Source: Mesostigma viride
Lineage: Eukaryota; Streptophyta; Mesostigmatophyceae; Mesostigmatales; Mesostigmataceae
Assembly: GCA_009746045.1 (NCBI GenBank)
Contig: RPFO01000667.1
Coordinates: forward strand, 4,188,862-4,248,861
DNA length: 60,000 nt
Reading direction: 5' to 3'
The notes beneath the pieces were generated by a model. It was not told the DNA's origin, ran no database searches, and saw nothing but the letters and a program-made list of their open reading frames with translations. Positions 13,276-25,049 of the stretch are shown in pieces. The stretch's first letter is position 1. Each line of letters starts with the position of its first letter. Both the position numbers and the translations under genes were made by a program.

Positions 13276-16200
13276 TCAATTCACTTCGTCCAGAAAGCTG
13301 CTTATCTCGTGCATGACCCATTCTTTCTCGCGAATGGTTAGGGAGCCACCAAACCGGTGATTGTTGACGCCTTCCACGATTTCGCAGACTGTCCTCGGCT
13401 CCCCATTGACCACACTTTCCGTGAAAATCCGTGCGTCAGTGATGTCCTTTGTACGGCCGGAAATCTCCTTGTCCCGACCGAGGGCTGAGAAGCACATCTG
13501 CAAAGAAGTTGACCATGTTGATACATCAATGTAATTAGAAAATCAGCCATCCATATTAGGATATACCATTAATTAATTGATTGATTTACAAGTAACTACA
13601 AACGATAATACGTCATGCGAGCATAAGTCCTCAGGGAAATGAAGACGGGATCGGGTGGAGGGATGTAGCTATCTAGTTCCTAATTACCGGGTTGCGGGCG
13701 CCGCGGCCCGCATCGCTATAGGATACACCATACGACAATGAGGCCATCACTCCTAAACTTGACATGCCTACTAGCTAACATGGGTATTGACATCGTAGTT
13801 ACTATAATGCACTTGATGAGACATTACAAGATTGATACACAATCGGACATTGACCTACTTAGCATTAATGGCAAAAACAAAGTACAAGCCTACATAGTGG
13901 CAAACTCAGAGACTCGCATCATAAATGCATTGGTAGGTGTGTTTGTGGCTTTCATACCTTGATTCAAGCTGCCCCATCATGCTGCAATTTGCTACACAGC
14001 AAAGCCATACACCTGCTCCAAGGGGAAAATCAAAAATCTGCCAACGTGTTCATCAGCTACCAGCGCTCAATAAAAATCATAGAATAATAGTAGGGACCAC
14101 AGTAATAACGCTGAGGGTTGCCGCCGTGGAGCCACTCAATAGATGGCTACCTAACCCATAAATACCTCGTCGTACCATGAGCCCACCCTTGAAGAAAAGC
14201 AAAGTGAGCGAGCTTACCCATGAACAACCCCCGTGCCTGGCACCTCTCATCGCGCTAGCCTCATACCTTGTAGTAATCGCAGGTGACTTGTCATGCCGTG
14301 AGATTATGGCGGTCACGTCTCATACCTTGAAGTAGTCCCGGTCAATCCTCATACCTTGAAGTAGTCCCAGTCAATCCTCATACCTTGAAGTAGTCCCGGT
14401 CCATCCTCATACCTTTAAGAAGTCCCGGTCAATCCTCATACCTTGAAGTAGTCCCAGTCAATCCTCATACCTTGAAGTAGTCCCGGTCCATCCTCATACC
14501 TTTAAGAAGTCCCGGTCAATCCTCATACCTTGAAGTAGTCCCGGTCAATCCTCATACCTTGAAGTAGTCCCGGTCAATCCTCACGCTCGTCTTCACAAAC
14601 GCGTCGCCGAACGCGGAGCGCGCCAGCTGGAGTCCCACCACCCAGAAGGGCGCCGCAAACAGAGTGAACAGGATCGGGGCGCCACCCAGGATGGCGGACT
14701 GTGTCCAGAAGAAGACAAAAGTGTTCCACGCAATTGCAAAGCCACCGCTGGCGACCGTGTCGCCGCTGAGCATGCGTGCGGGTATGCTCACGGTCAGCAC
14801 GCCGTCATCCTGCACGCAAACCCAATTGCCCGTGACCACACACACCCACAACGCCACCCACATAGAGCAAAACAACCAGTCTCAGAACAGCCGATGGTCA
14901 TGGGACAGCATAATGGTCACGTAACAACACGAGACATTAGGGAAGGGACTGGCACATACTAAGCCACCCCTTAGTTGGAAACCTCTAAAGTAAGAGCCAG
15001 ACTGGGCCAGTACTGACTTTTCAGCACAAATTCTGAGCGCCTGAGGTGAGCTCTACTCAGGAAAGCTGTCAGAAGGACCCCCCAGGCACGGTACTGAGGT
15101 TGCGTGTGTGTGGGAAGGCCGGGTAGCAGCCAGGGGTAGCCCGGGATTTTCATACAGCACCCAACGCTTTCCCGGGTCATTCCCAGGAGATGGTTGAAGC
15201 AAGCAAACGTACTAGGCACGCTCAAACATGCAGGATTGCCTAAACAAGTGGGAAACTTGGTTACTTTGCTCTAGTAACATACCTATTGGTAGCACCATGT
15301 GCTTGGGACTTGGGTGGAACGGCGGGAGGGTCATGGTGCCCATGGCGCTATTAGGACCTTCCTTATTTGAGCGAAGTGCTACCATGCAAGTATGAGCAAC
15401 TGACACGTTTGCAAGGGTCAAGGTGGGGAGGGAACTCATAGCCGATGCCTTCAAGTATTACTCAGGCTTCTCAATTCAAATAATGCAAAACACCACATTC
15501 CAGGTAGATATGGGGGAGGTTTCCGGGGCCGGGTCCCTAAATGGGGGGTTGCTTAATACATGCTGGTACCTTAGCATGGGCGGACTATGTGATGGTAAAA
15601 GACTTGGTTGGGCAGCCTTAGCACGGTGCCCCTGTCATGATGAGGTTGGCCCGTCAAGCACGGGAACAGCCACCCATCAGGCCAGGCAAATCGCTCCATG
15701 TACAGAATGAGCGAGGCACTTAAGACACACTGTAACGCGTGTTACGAAAGTGTGCACACTACAGCAGGGCGTGCTGTGACTATACCATTTTAATCCCAGG
15801 CTTTCAATTGGTCGGGCCGCTTACTTCTAGCCAGGCGAAATCCTAGCGCAAACACCGGAGACTCTCACACTGGACACTTGCATACTGGTAGCGTCATCGG
15901 GGCGAAAGGCTTTACCTGAGTGCCAGGCTCCCGTGGTCAGCTCGGCTCACCTTGGTCAGCTCCACCTGGGTTCCTGCGGGCCGCCTGGGGACGCCCCCGT
16001 CACTCCAGGCCACCTGGCGGGCGCCCAGCATCTGATCAGGGCCCACGAGGCCCCCCCCCATCGCCACCGCCTGGCGCTGGTATTCCTCCATAGCTCGCTG
16101 TTGCCGCAGCGCCTCGGCCTCTTTCTGCTGGCGCGCCCGGCTGAACCCCGCCCGCCCACCCAGCATGCCCGGTCGATCCACGTCACCAGCTGTTGTGCTA

Positions 16201-19200
16201 ATGCTGGAGGGGATGCCCCTGCTGCCCGTGGCGGCCAGGCTGCGAGATGTAAATGAAATAGAGCCGAGATAGCACATGATGTATAGGATGATATCTATAG
16301 GGAATGATCTGTAGGATAGTATCTTAGAAGTACCTTAATAGACCATTTTACATGATGCATGCCCAGGTCTTTACTAGATATAACAACTGAATCCTCTACC
16401 AATTTACTCACAGGCAGACTTTGTGCAATAAACATGCGTTGGCAAAGATTCATATACATATGCAGAATCCTTCCCAAAGTAAACACTACTGGACAAGTGC
16501 ACAGTCTAGCTACTGTCAACTAAGCGCACTAGGCATTGAGTCAATTGCAACGCCAACTACTTGAGAAAGAAAGCCGTGCACTAGCATTGCAGGTGCCCAA
16601 ATCCCCCAAAAATCGCGCAAAGTACATCACCATAAACGCATATCACAAACGCAGCGTTTATGGCGAAGAAGCTCCGTAAGATCATGCCATACAGTACTGA
16701 TGTCCAAGACTTGCACTCATGAGCCACCCCATACCTGCCCATGGGCGCCTCCCCACACCCTTCACCACACACCCAACAGACACACATCATGCTGTACATT
16801 CCTGAGCTGACACCCTCACGCATCCAATCACAACGCATGCAATACCAGATGCATGTCATGCCATCAACGCCGAGCCTGCACCCCCCCCTTTCCCACCCAT
16901 GAGTGCACTTGCCATAGAAGTGTACATCAAGAACTAGGAAATCTGGTAGTAGTATAATTACTATGTGGGTAGTAGCAGTGCTGATCTGGCACCCACCCTC
17001 CCCCCGCCCCCATCGCTGCTGCCATTGCCTCGCGTGCACTTGCCAAAGGAGCACACATAAAAAACTAAGTAATCTAGCACCAGTGCTATGCAGTGCTGTG
17101 CGGGCACCCACCCCTCTCCCCCCATGAGCGCCCCCATCGCCTCACGGGCGCTCCCGAAGCGGTCCTCGGGGGCGGGCTCCAGCAGCCGGTCCAGGAAGCG
17201 CTCCATCGCGTGCGACATGACGACGCGGCCCTGGAACTTGGGCTTGAGACGCTCCTGTTCGCGTTGTGGAATATAGGGGTAGATGATAGGGGTAGGTGAC
17301 AGGGGTAGATAGTTGAGTAACATCAAGCCCCCTGCCCAGGAAGAGGGGCCGGGTGAGAGGAGTCCCACACCAGCGCTGGCTGGAGGCGCGTCGCCAACAG
17401 GCCCGGTGGCTTTGCTCTCCTGACGGAGGGAGAGGGCTCCCTACCTTTATGGGGGGGGGAGGGGTTACGGCACGTAACACACGGCGTTAGTTACGCCGTA
17501 ACTTCGGTGTTAAATCCGCTTGATTTGGCTGAGTATACGTCAAGTTATAGCCTGCCGATCCGGAGTCTCGGTAGTGCCGTTGGTTAGTTAGTACTCTACC
17601 GTTTACAGTGTCCGCGGCGTCACGCCACGTGCTTTATGGCTTGGACTAGTGCTTTGACCGTTGGTGCTCTGGACCAGCACTATTATACGTGGCACAAGTG
17701 TATTATCCTGCATAGATCTCTAGAGGCCTACCTGTGATCGTACGGGCGAGGGCCATCCTGGCCTGAGCACGCACGAAGACGTTGATCACTCATGCTTCTC
17801 TTTACCGTTTGTTGTAGCAGTTCAGCATGCGTTATGGTTTTATACGCTCGTTGGGCTCATGGTTGTGTTTGTTGTCACCTATCGACGGTACCCGGATCCA
17901 TTCCACTCCATTTGTTGTTTCAACTCCTTTTACGCCTCTATGAAGCCCCCCTTGCCCCCCTTGCCCCCCTTGCCCCCCGTGCCCCCCGTGCCAACCTTGA
18001 CCCCCTTGCCCTCCTTGCCCCCCTTGCCTTCCTTGAACCCCTTGGCCCCCTTGCCCCCCTTGCCCCCCTTGCCACTTTACTCGTGTTTGCCACACCCACC
18101 TGGGGGAAGTCGGAGGGCGCGGCGCCCCCCGAGAGCACGAACAGCAGCGACGTGCCGAGCGCGTATTGGTCAGAGCGCGTGCTGCCTCTCCCTTGGTACA
18201 CCTCGGGCGCCACGTAGCCAAAGGTGCCGATCATGGTGCTGGGCAGCCGGGTGCCCGAGGATGCCGCCATGTCCTGGAAATGGTGTAGAAAGGGAAGTGG
18301 AGTTAGTGATAGGAGAGCTAGTCAGGACACATAGGGGCAGATAGGGCAGCCTAGTGCCCAAGGACGCCGCCATGTCCTGGGGATGGGGTAGAAGGGAATC
18401 TGTACACACCAAAGTCTATTTAATAGCCAGTTCCTATCCGTTGCAGTTGCTATCCATTGTCCTGATCAGTTGCTAACATTGTCATTATCAACTAATAGTA
18501 GTACGTTGACGTCAAAGGGCAGATAAGGGACAGATAGGAACATTCAGTGCTTGAAAGTGCTGCCATGCCCTCATGTCCTGGGTTTAGAATACATAAAATA
18601 TAGTGTCATTCATAGTAGCTGTGCTACTATGATATAAAAGAGCCTTGAAATCAGCACACTTAAACGTTAAGCTCAAGATGCCAAGGGCCCCGAGGAAGCA
18701 AAAAAATTCTGCTGTTTCAAAGCAAAGGCCACCGCTCTAACAAAGGGCACCGCTCTAATAAAGCGAAGGGCACCGCTCTAACAAAGCAAAGGGCACCGCA
18801 CTAATAAAGCGAAGGGCACCGCTCTAACAAAGCAAAGGGCACCGCTCTAACAAAGCAAAGGGCACCGCTCTAACAAAGCAAAGGGCACCGCTCCAACAAA
18901 GCAAAGGGCACCGCTCTAATAAAGCCAAGGACATCCCTCTACAGGGCATGCCAGATCAAAGGCACTGCTCGAGCTGACTGCCCCATACCTGCACTGCGCC
19001 GAAATCCACCAGATTCACGAGCTGGTGGGGACCATCCGCACCCTGCTCCCCGCCTGGCCCCGCCCCATCCGCCGCGGCCACCCCGCCAGGTGTCGCGTCC
19101 AGATCGATCACGATGTTGTCTGGCTTGATGTCCCGGTGGACCACAGGCGGTCGCCGGCTCTCCAGATAGTCGAGTATTGCTAGCAGCTGCAACGCGATGG

Positions 19201-22200
19201 CCCGTACGGTGGCCTCGTCGGGCCGCCACCCGTCACGCACCTGCGCAACAGGGTCGTGGTGTAGCAGCAGCGTCATATAGCGCAGCGCCACAGTAGCCGG
19301 GTCATCCAGTAGCAGGCTAATTCAGTAGCAGGATCATTCAATGGAAGGGTCATTCAGTAGCAGGGTCATTCAATAGCAGGCTAATTCAGTAGCAGGGTCA
19401 TTCAATAGAAGGGGCATTCAATAGCAGGGTCATTCAGTAGCAGGGTCATTCAGTTGCAGGGTCATACTACTGACGTATAGTAGCAGGGTCATAGACTAGC
19501 AGCGTCACAGAGGAGGTGTCCTAGTAGCAGGGTCCTAATAACAGGGTCAGGGTGGCAGGGTCATTTACTAGCAGCATCAGGGAAGCAGCGTCACAGTGGA
19601 GGTCTCATGTAGCAGAAGTGTCATGTAAAAGCAGAGCCACAGTGCTCACCTGCAGGAAGTTTGGGTATTGGGAAAGTAGGATGCCTATGCCAGGTCAGCA
19701 AACGCTGCCAGGTCAGGGGCCGGAATGCAAGATGCCACGAGGCTAAAGGTTGCATGTATGTAACGCAGTTCACATGGGAAGTGAGATAAAGTGGCCACAT
19801 AACAATGAAAACTGGTATAGATACAATCGGCTCACTGTCCTTATATAGAGTGAGAAAGGGCCTCGAGGGTGAAGGAAATATGATCAGTCGGTTGCGGAGC
19901 TCATAACAAAACAGCTACCCCACCAGCTGGCCCAGCGAGCGCCCATGCAATGTTTCTATAGCAACAAATGTTAGGAATCGGAATTTCGGCTCATGTGCCT
20001 GTAGTACTATAAATAAATGATGCCCCACCAGCCGGCCCAGCGAGCGCCCAAGCAATGTTATCATTGTAACAAGCGCTAGGAACCGGTATATGAAATATTG
20101 TGTCTGTAGTACTAAGCATATATAGTGCCCCACCAGCTGGCCGAGGGAACGGCCGCGCGCCAGCCGCTGCACGATGTAGAAGACGCGGTCGTCCGGTTTG
20201 TCCACCTCAAAGTAATCCTGGCAAGGCGGGGTGTGGGGGGGTGCCAGGCCGACATGCAGCAGGACGACCCAAGGATACAATGTGCATGTCATTTAAGGGG
20301 ACAAGCCAAAGGAAAAAAAGGAAATGCTAGTTGATTCTCTCCTTGATCTGCACCCCAGAGGTGGCAGCAGAGACGGGAACCCGTCAGCTAATGGCCCACT
20401 AGGCACCTGCAGCTGATGAACCACTGGCGAAGCCTACGAATACGATCCATGGCGCCTCAGCACAGAGGTCCCAGCACGCAAGCATGGCTCACCTGGTTAC
20501 TTAACAGTATCCCTCCAAACAGCCTTCCAAGTCGCTACTTGAACGAGTAAACCCTTGAATATCACAAAGTCATGCTGGCTGTGGCCAGTAGTACTCCACA
20601 GATCTTCTCAACGGCTATGTACCTTCTCAAATGCTATTTGCACGGTGGTCTCGGCTTGCACTTGTGGTTAATGGGCCTGCCGTGCGAGTTACCTTCCCAG
20701 GGCAATTAGGGCAGCTGGGCCTCCCAGTTACCTCATATCTAACCATTTCAGGGCAGCTTGAGCCATTAACTTATACGTATACGACAAGTCTACCTTGTAT
20801 ATGACCCAATATCAAATTTTCTCTTTGGTTTACTCCAAGTTGTTTCTGTTGTCTGTTTTTATGTACATGAAATGAGTTCCTCTTCATCCATGAAGTTTTG
20901 GTAATCTTATCTATTACCTTGTACGAGGGTATTCCAGGGTGGGAGAGCGCCCAAAGCACGCGCGCCTCCCTCTCAAACAGCTCCAGCACCTTCCAGTTGC
21001 GCGAACGCCGCAGCGATACCGCCTTGATGGCCACACGCTCACCCTCGCGGCCTGAGGGAGGCAGTGGAGGGAGTGGTTTGGCGATGGATGGGGACCCCGC
21101 GCGGCAGGAGGGAAGGTGGGAAGGATGGGTTTACACCACACTTCTTCATGATTGTTTTCCCCGGCAATGCCGCATGGATGGCCTATACATTTTGTCATCT
21201 AATCAGCTTCGACTGGCTATTAGCCAAACTAACCTGAAGTAGAAGCACTTAATAGTGCGCTCCCCTTCATGGCCGGGGGGGGGGGGGGTACAGCTGGAGG
21301 ATCGAGCATGGCAGGTGGGTACTGCACGCCAGAAGGAGAAGAGGAGATGGATTATATCCCCGCATGGCAGCACAAGAGGAGCATGGCAGTATAGGAGGAG
21401 CATGGCAGCACAAGAGGAGCATGGCAGCATAAGAGGAGCATGGCAGCATAAGAGGAGCATGGCAGCATAAGAGGAGCATGGCAGCACAAGAGGAGCATGG
21501 CAGCATAAGAGGAGCATGGCAGCATAAGAGGAGCATGGCAGCATAAGAGGAGCATGGCAGCATAAGAGGAGCATGGCAGCACAAGAGGAGCATGGCAGCA
21601 TAAGAGGAGCATGGCAGCATAAGAGGAGCATGGCAGCATAAGAGGAGCATGGCAGTATAGGAGGAGCATGGCAGCACAAGAGGAGCATGGCAGCATAAGA
21701 GGAGCATGGCAGCATAAGAGGAGCATGGCAGCATAAGAGGAGCATGGCAGCGTTGGTGGTAGGAGAGGCAAGGATGGAAAAGAAGTTTGAGGGGTTTGGG
21801 GGTTCTTGTTTACAAGGATGATTGATACAGAGTTTGGACATACGTGGGAATTGGACTCGGGTAAGCATGGGGCAAGCGGGTCTACGGGTATTCAGAGGAG
21901 TAAATGACGTAAATGGAGGTAAATATGGCGAACGGGGGGGCAATAGGCTACAACATGCTAACCCTCATGAAGTGGGTTAATCCTGCCACTCTTACCACTG
22001 CCACCCTCGTCCGCTGCCACCTCCACCGCCTCGTACGTCGACCCAAACCCGCCCTGACCCAGCTTGCGAATCACCCGATACGCCCGCTGCTTCGATGATG
22101 ATGATGATGACGGCGTCGATGATCGCGATGCGCCCAGGGACCCTGAACCTGAAGCACCCAGAGCGGGTGATGACGACGGCGCGACGATGACGTCACCGGG

Positions 22201-25049
22201 GCGGTGGAGCTCTTCTGCTGCGGCCGCCCCCTCAGGGGTATTCGGGGCCTCGGCTCGCGATGCGGCCCAGGGGGGTATCTCCTTGGGCGGCAGGTCCCAC
22301 GAGGTGGGGAGGGAGCTGTCCCAGGTGTTAGCGTCACGGGCTGGGGGCACCTGGCGGTTGGGTGTTTTGCGGTTGTTGCGGCCTGGGGGGGGGGAGTCGG
22401 GAAGAGAAATGAGGCAATACGGGCGAACAGGATGGGGCGACCCAGCGGGTCATGCAACAGAGAAGATCCGTAGGGTTGGCTAAGGGTGAGGAAAACAATG
22501 TGGGCCAACCGCATGGGGCAACAAAGCGTAGCAATCGAATGGCCACTAGGGGGTGGCCACCAAAAGAATAAGCAACCAAAAGGATAACCAACCAAAAGGA
22601 TAACCAACCAAAAGGATAACCAACCAAAAGGATAAACCAACCAAAAGGATAAACCAACCAAAAGAATAACCAACAAAAGGATACGAACCAAAAGAATAAC
22701 CAACCAATAGGATGACCAACCAAAAGGATAAACCAACCAAAAGAATAACCCACAAAAGGATACGAACCAAAAGAATAACCAACCAAGAGGATAACCAACC
22801 AAAAGGATAACCAACCAAAAGGATAAACCAACCAAAAGGATAAACCAACCAAAAGAATAACCAACCAAAAGGATAACCAACCAAAAGGATAACCAACCAA
22901 AAGAATAACCAACCAAAAGGATAACCAACCAAAAGGATAACCAACCAAAAGGATAACCAACCAAAAGGATAACCAACCAAAAGGATAACCAACCAAAAGA
23001 ATAACCAACCAAAAGGATAACCAACCAAAAGAATAACCAACCAAAAGGATAACCAACCAAAAGGATAACCAACCAAAAGGATAACCAACCAAAAGGATAA
23101 CCAACCAAAAGGATAACCAACCAAAAGGATAACCAACCAAAAGGATAACCAACCAAAAGGATAACCAACCAAAAGGATACGAACCAAAAGAATAACCAAC
23201 CAATAGGATGACCAACCAAAAGGATAAACCAACCAAAAGAATAACCCACAAAAGGATACGAACCAAAAGAATAACCAACCAAGAGGATAACCAACCAAAA
23301 GGATAACCAACCAAAAGGATAAACCAACCAAAAGGATAAACCAACCAAAAGAATAACCAACCAAAGGATACGAACCAAAAGAATAGCCAACCAAAGGATA
23401 CGAACCAAAAGAATAACCAACCAAGAGGATAACTAACCAAAAGAATAACCAACCAAAAGGATAACCAACCAAAAGGATAAACCAACCAAAAGGATAAACC
23501 AACAAAAGGATACGAACCAAAAGAATAACCAACAAAAAGGATAACTAACCAAAAGAATAACCAACAAAAAGGATAACTAACCAAAAGAATAACCAACAAA
23601 AAGGATAACTAACCAAAAGAATAACCAACCAAAAGAATAACCAACCAAAAGGATAACTAACCAAAAGGATAACTAACCAAAAGAATAACCAACAAAAAGG
23701 ATAACTAACCAAAAGGATAACTAACCAAAAGAATAACCAACCAAAGGATACGAACCAAAAGAATAACCAACCAAGAGGATAACTAACCAAAAGAATAACC
23801 AACCAAAAGGATAACCAACAAAAAGGATAACTAACCAAAAGGATAACTAACCAAAAGGATAACTAACCAAAAGAATAACCAACAAAAAGGATAACTAACC
23901 AAAAGAATAACCAACAAAAAGGATAACTAACCAAAAGAATAACCAACCAAAAGGATAACTAACCAAAAGAATAACCAACCAAAAGGATAACAGGATCGGC
24001 ACCCAAGCGGGGCTCACGGGGTGGGGCAGCAGAGAGGAGCAACAGAACGGGAACCAGGGGAGGGGGGGGGGCGGAGAATTAAAGGGGTGGGGCAACTGCA
24101 TGGGGACAACAGCATGGGGGCAGCAGCAGGGGGCCAACTGCATGGGGGCAACAGGACGGGGCGCGAGAGCGAGACTCACCAAGTCGATTTTCGTGCATAG
24201 TGGGACATTGTGGTGGTGGGGCCATGGATTGGCATTAGGGCTAGAGGGCCCACAGTCGTTCCAGGGCGTGCCTCTTGGACGGAATTTGAGGCTGGGAAAC
24301 AGAAGCCAGATCAGTACTGGGCTTACCGATGCGAAATACTTGTTACTAGGTGGCACCTATTTGGATTGACCTTGGGGAAACTGGTTGGCAGCAGGATGTG
24401 ACTTTCGGGGGATAGCTGTCACTGAGACTGGCCTCGGGCCTCCTCACTATCTAATTAGGTTTCCATGCTGTGCATTATCTCTCTGAGTTCTCTTGGGATC
24501 GTGGTCGTCATCACCCATAGACTCATCAGATTTAGATGTGGTTGGTTGCCTCTGCGGGCTCGGATAGGATCATCGTCATCACTATCCACAAATCCAAGTA
24601 GGGTTGAATACCGTTGGTTACCTCTCTGGGTTCTGCTGGCTCGTTATCTTCACTACCGCCACTATCTCATCAGGCTTAGATAATCTTAGTTACCTCTCTG
24701 CGTTCTCTTGGGCTCGTCGTCCTCATCATCCACAAACGGATTGGAGTTCCCTGCCCAGAAGTCCTCCAGCCATTGATCGTCATCATCGCCCCCCTTGCTG
24801 CGACCCCCGCCATGGGAGCAAGGGCAGAACAGTGGGAAAAGGGGGGAGGGGATAAAGGACGATCATGTCAGTCTACCGTGCCCATGGAATTTACAATGCA
24901 CACGCAGATGTTAACAGTAGGGGTGATTCAGAGGCACATGCCTAGCAATCCACGTACTTTTGCGTGATGAGCCGGCGCGGCGACCCGTCTTGGACCCCCG
25001 CAAAGCCAGGGTGGCGTCGTAACGACGGTCCCTGCGGACACCCAGTCAT
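13276..25049 (-). CDS. Cyanobacterial-type Ser/Thr protein kinase with C-terminal membrane domain, 11 exons, 710 aa
   Basis: Exons (complement): 24958-25049, 24694-24797, 21996-22382, 20918-21051, 20134-20217, 18989-19240, 18100-18273, 17112-17254, 15951-16239, 14558-14809, 13276-13497. All introns are GT-AG, every phase agrees, and the total is 2,133 bp. After a disordered N-terminus (about 1-165, acidic DDDD and DDEDDE patches, Ser run) come the glycine loop LGQGGFG (173-179), VAIK with Lys204, alpha-C Glu223, the catalytic loop HRDIKPDN (302-309), DFG (Asp346), APE (373-375) and EDR Arg441. A roughly 30-residue Gly/Ala insert precedes DFG. Next are a Gln/Glu/Arg-rich helix (about 480-510), a hydrophobic membrane hairpin (about 578-615, with [11 protein letters not shown] and [12 protein letters not shown]), a stretch with [13 protein letters not shown] and a tail ending [15 protein letters not shown]. 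Cyanobacterial Ser/Thr kinases carry a similar C-terminal module; plastid or other membrane location is inference. All catalytic residues are present, so it should be active. Confidence 0.88.
13570..13719 (-). mobile_element. Short 5'-truncated LINE copy with target-site duplication
   Basis: A 150-bp insertion begins with a TTAATTAATTGATTGATT tail, followed by the conserved LINE 3' block (CATGCGAGCATAAGTCCTCA and CTATCTAGTTCCTAATTACC). It is flanked by AGGATATACCAT (13558-13569) and AGGATACACCAT (13720-13731), a 12-bp target-site duplication with one mismatch. It lies inside the last intron of the kinase gene. Confidence 0.8.
14319..14584 (-). repeat. 29-bp array of nine copies, each carrying the exon 10 splice donor
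   Basis: Nine units start at 14319, 14348, 14377, 14406, 14435, 14464, 14493, 14522 and 14551. On the minus strand each reads as the end of exon 10 plus its donor (GACTACTTCAAG then GTATGAGGATTGAC). Variants form an 87-bp higher-order unit of three 29-mers, present twice (14348-14434 and 14435-14521). Two more decayed units lie at about 14262 and 14289. Only the first donor (14557) gives an open frame, because reading past it meets TGA at once. Confidence 0.95.
16710..17111 (-). repeat. Diverged copies of the kinase exon 8 end and donor
   Basis: The exon 8 edge, a GGGGGCGCTCATGGGG-like segment with donor GTGGGTGCC at 17112, is echoed in the downstream intron near 16985-17035, 16880-16920 and 16712-16765. 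The copies are less similar with distance. The spacer CACTTGCCA with AAGTGTACAT-like sequence is also shared, so the repeated unit is about 100-120 bp. Confidence 0.7.
17942..18072. repeat. 9-bp C-rich array (TTGCCCCCC)n in kinase intron
   Basis: About 14 imperfect units of TTGCCCCCC with CT and GA variants lie directly downstream of the exon 7 donor. On the minus strand this is GGGGGGCAA. It resembles the TTGCCCTC 9-mer array in the sialyltransferase gene at 46.7 kb. Confidence 0.9.
18274..18600 (-). repeat. Copies of the kinase exon 7 acceptor and exon start
   Basis: The junction TTTCCAG then GACATGGCGGCATCC (acceptor at 18274-18275) recurs upstream in the intron. One copy at about 18340-18392 includes CAG GACATGGCGGCGTCC and the following GGGCACTAGGCTGCCC. 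A more decayed one lies at about 18545-18590. These are acceptor-side echoes. Confidence 0.75.
18715..18945. repeat. 23-bp minisatellite
   Basis: About nine or ten copies of AAAGGGCACCGCTCTAACAAAGC lie in the kinase intron downstream of exon 6, with A/T variation (AACAAAG or AATAAAG). The unit next to the donor (GGCACTGCTCGAGC, 18961-18974) resembles it weakly. Confidence 0.9.
19290..19640. repeat. Degenerate minisatellite AGTAGCAGGGTCATTCA
   Basis: Loose copies (about 17 bp, roughly fifteen) occur in the kinase intron upstream of exon 6, ending in the acceptor-proximal sequence GTAGCAGCAGCGTCAT (about 19261-19276). Similarity falls with distance. Confidence 0.75.
19915..20160 (-). repeat. 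Three copies of the kinase exon 5 end and donor
   Basis: The true junction (exon end GGCCAGCTG, donor GTGGGGCA at 20134/20133) recurs at about 20025-20060 and 19915-19950 with the same upstream coding text (GGGCGCTCGCTGGGCC). The period is about 110 bp. The repeated frame reads GRSLGQLVG in each copy. Confidence 0.85.
21362..21752. repeat. 19-bp minisatellite AGCATGGCAGCATAAGAGG
   Basis: About twenty near-perfect copies with CATAAG, CACAAG and TATAGG variants lie in the kinase intron between exons 3 and 4. They create long frames rich in Leu, Cys and Ala on the minus strand, which are artefacts. Confidence 0.97.
22556..23990. repeat. 16-bp satellite AACCAACCAAAAGGAT, about 1.43 kb
   Basis: Nearly ninety units of 16 bp (some 13-17 bp) fill most of the intron between kinase exons 2 and 3. 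Variants AAGAATAACC, AGGATACGAACC and AGGATAAACC occur in the same order in several blocks, so multi-unit segments were duplicated. Minus-strand frames of up to about 450 codons, rich in Trp, Phe, Leu and Val, are products of this repeat and not membrane proteins. Confidence 0.97.
24180..24291 (-). other. Possible alternative first exon of the kinase gene
   Basis: On the minus strand a segment bounded by TTTCCCAG and donor GTGAGTC holds an ATG in strong context (CCATGG, 24225) with frame [15 protein letters not shown]. It leaves one base, exactly the phase needed to join kinase exon 3 at 22382. Use of this start would give a 660-aa protein without the acidic N-terminus. If the whole 112-bp segment were included between exons 2 and 3 the frame would break, so it would act as a separate start or a poison exon. 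Confidence 0.4.
24475..24700 (-). repeat. Four copies of the kinase exon 2 end and donor
   Basis: The exon 2 edge (AGAACGCAGAGAG, donor GTAACTAAG at 24693) and the upstream acidic coding text recur at about 24615, 24545 and 24480 with a period near 72 bp and increasing divergence. The copies keep the GGTAAC/GGCAAC donor context and the GATGATGA coding tract. Confidence 0.8.

Noticed and set aside
17832-18221. Collagen-like Gly-Gln-Gly-Gly frames
   Set aside because: Produced by the 9-bp C-rich array in the kinase intron.
22334-23838. Hydrophobic frames of about 330-450 codons on the minus strand, looking like membrane proteins
   Set aside because: Translation of the 16-bp satellite in a kinase intron. 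There is no non-repetitive domain apart from shadows of exon 3.
24180-24291. Internal coding exon of the kinase between exons 2 and 3
   Set aside because: Including the whole 112-bp segment shifts the frame and gives a stop within 50 bases of exon 3. It is kept only as a possible alternative start.
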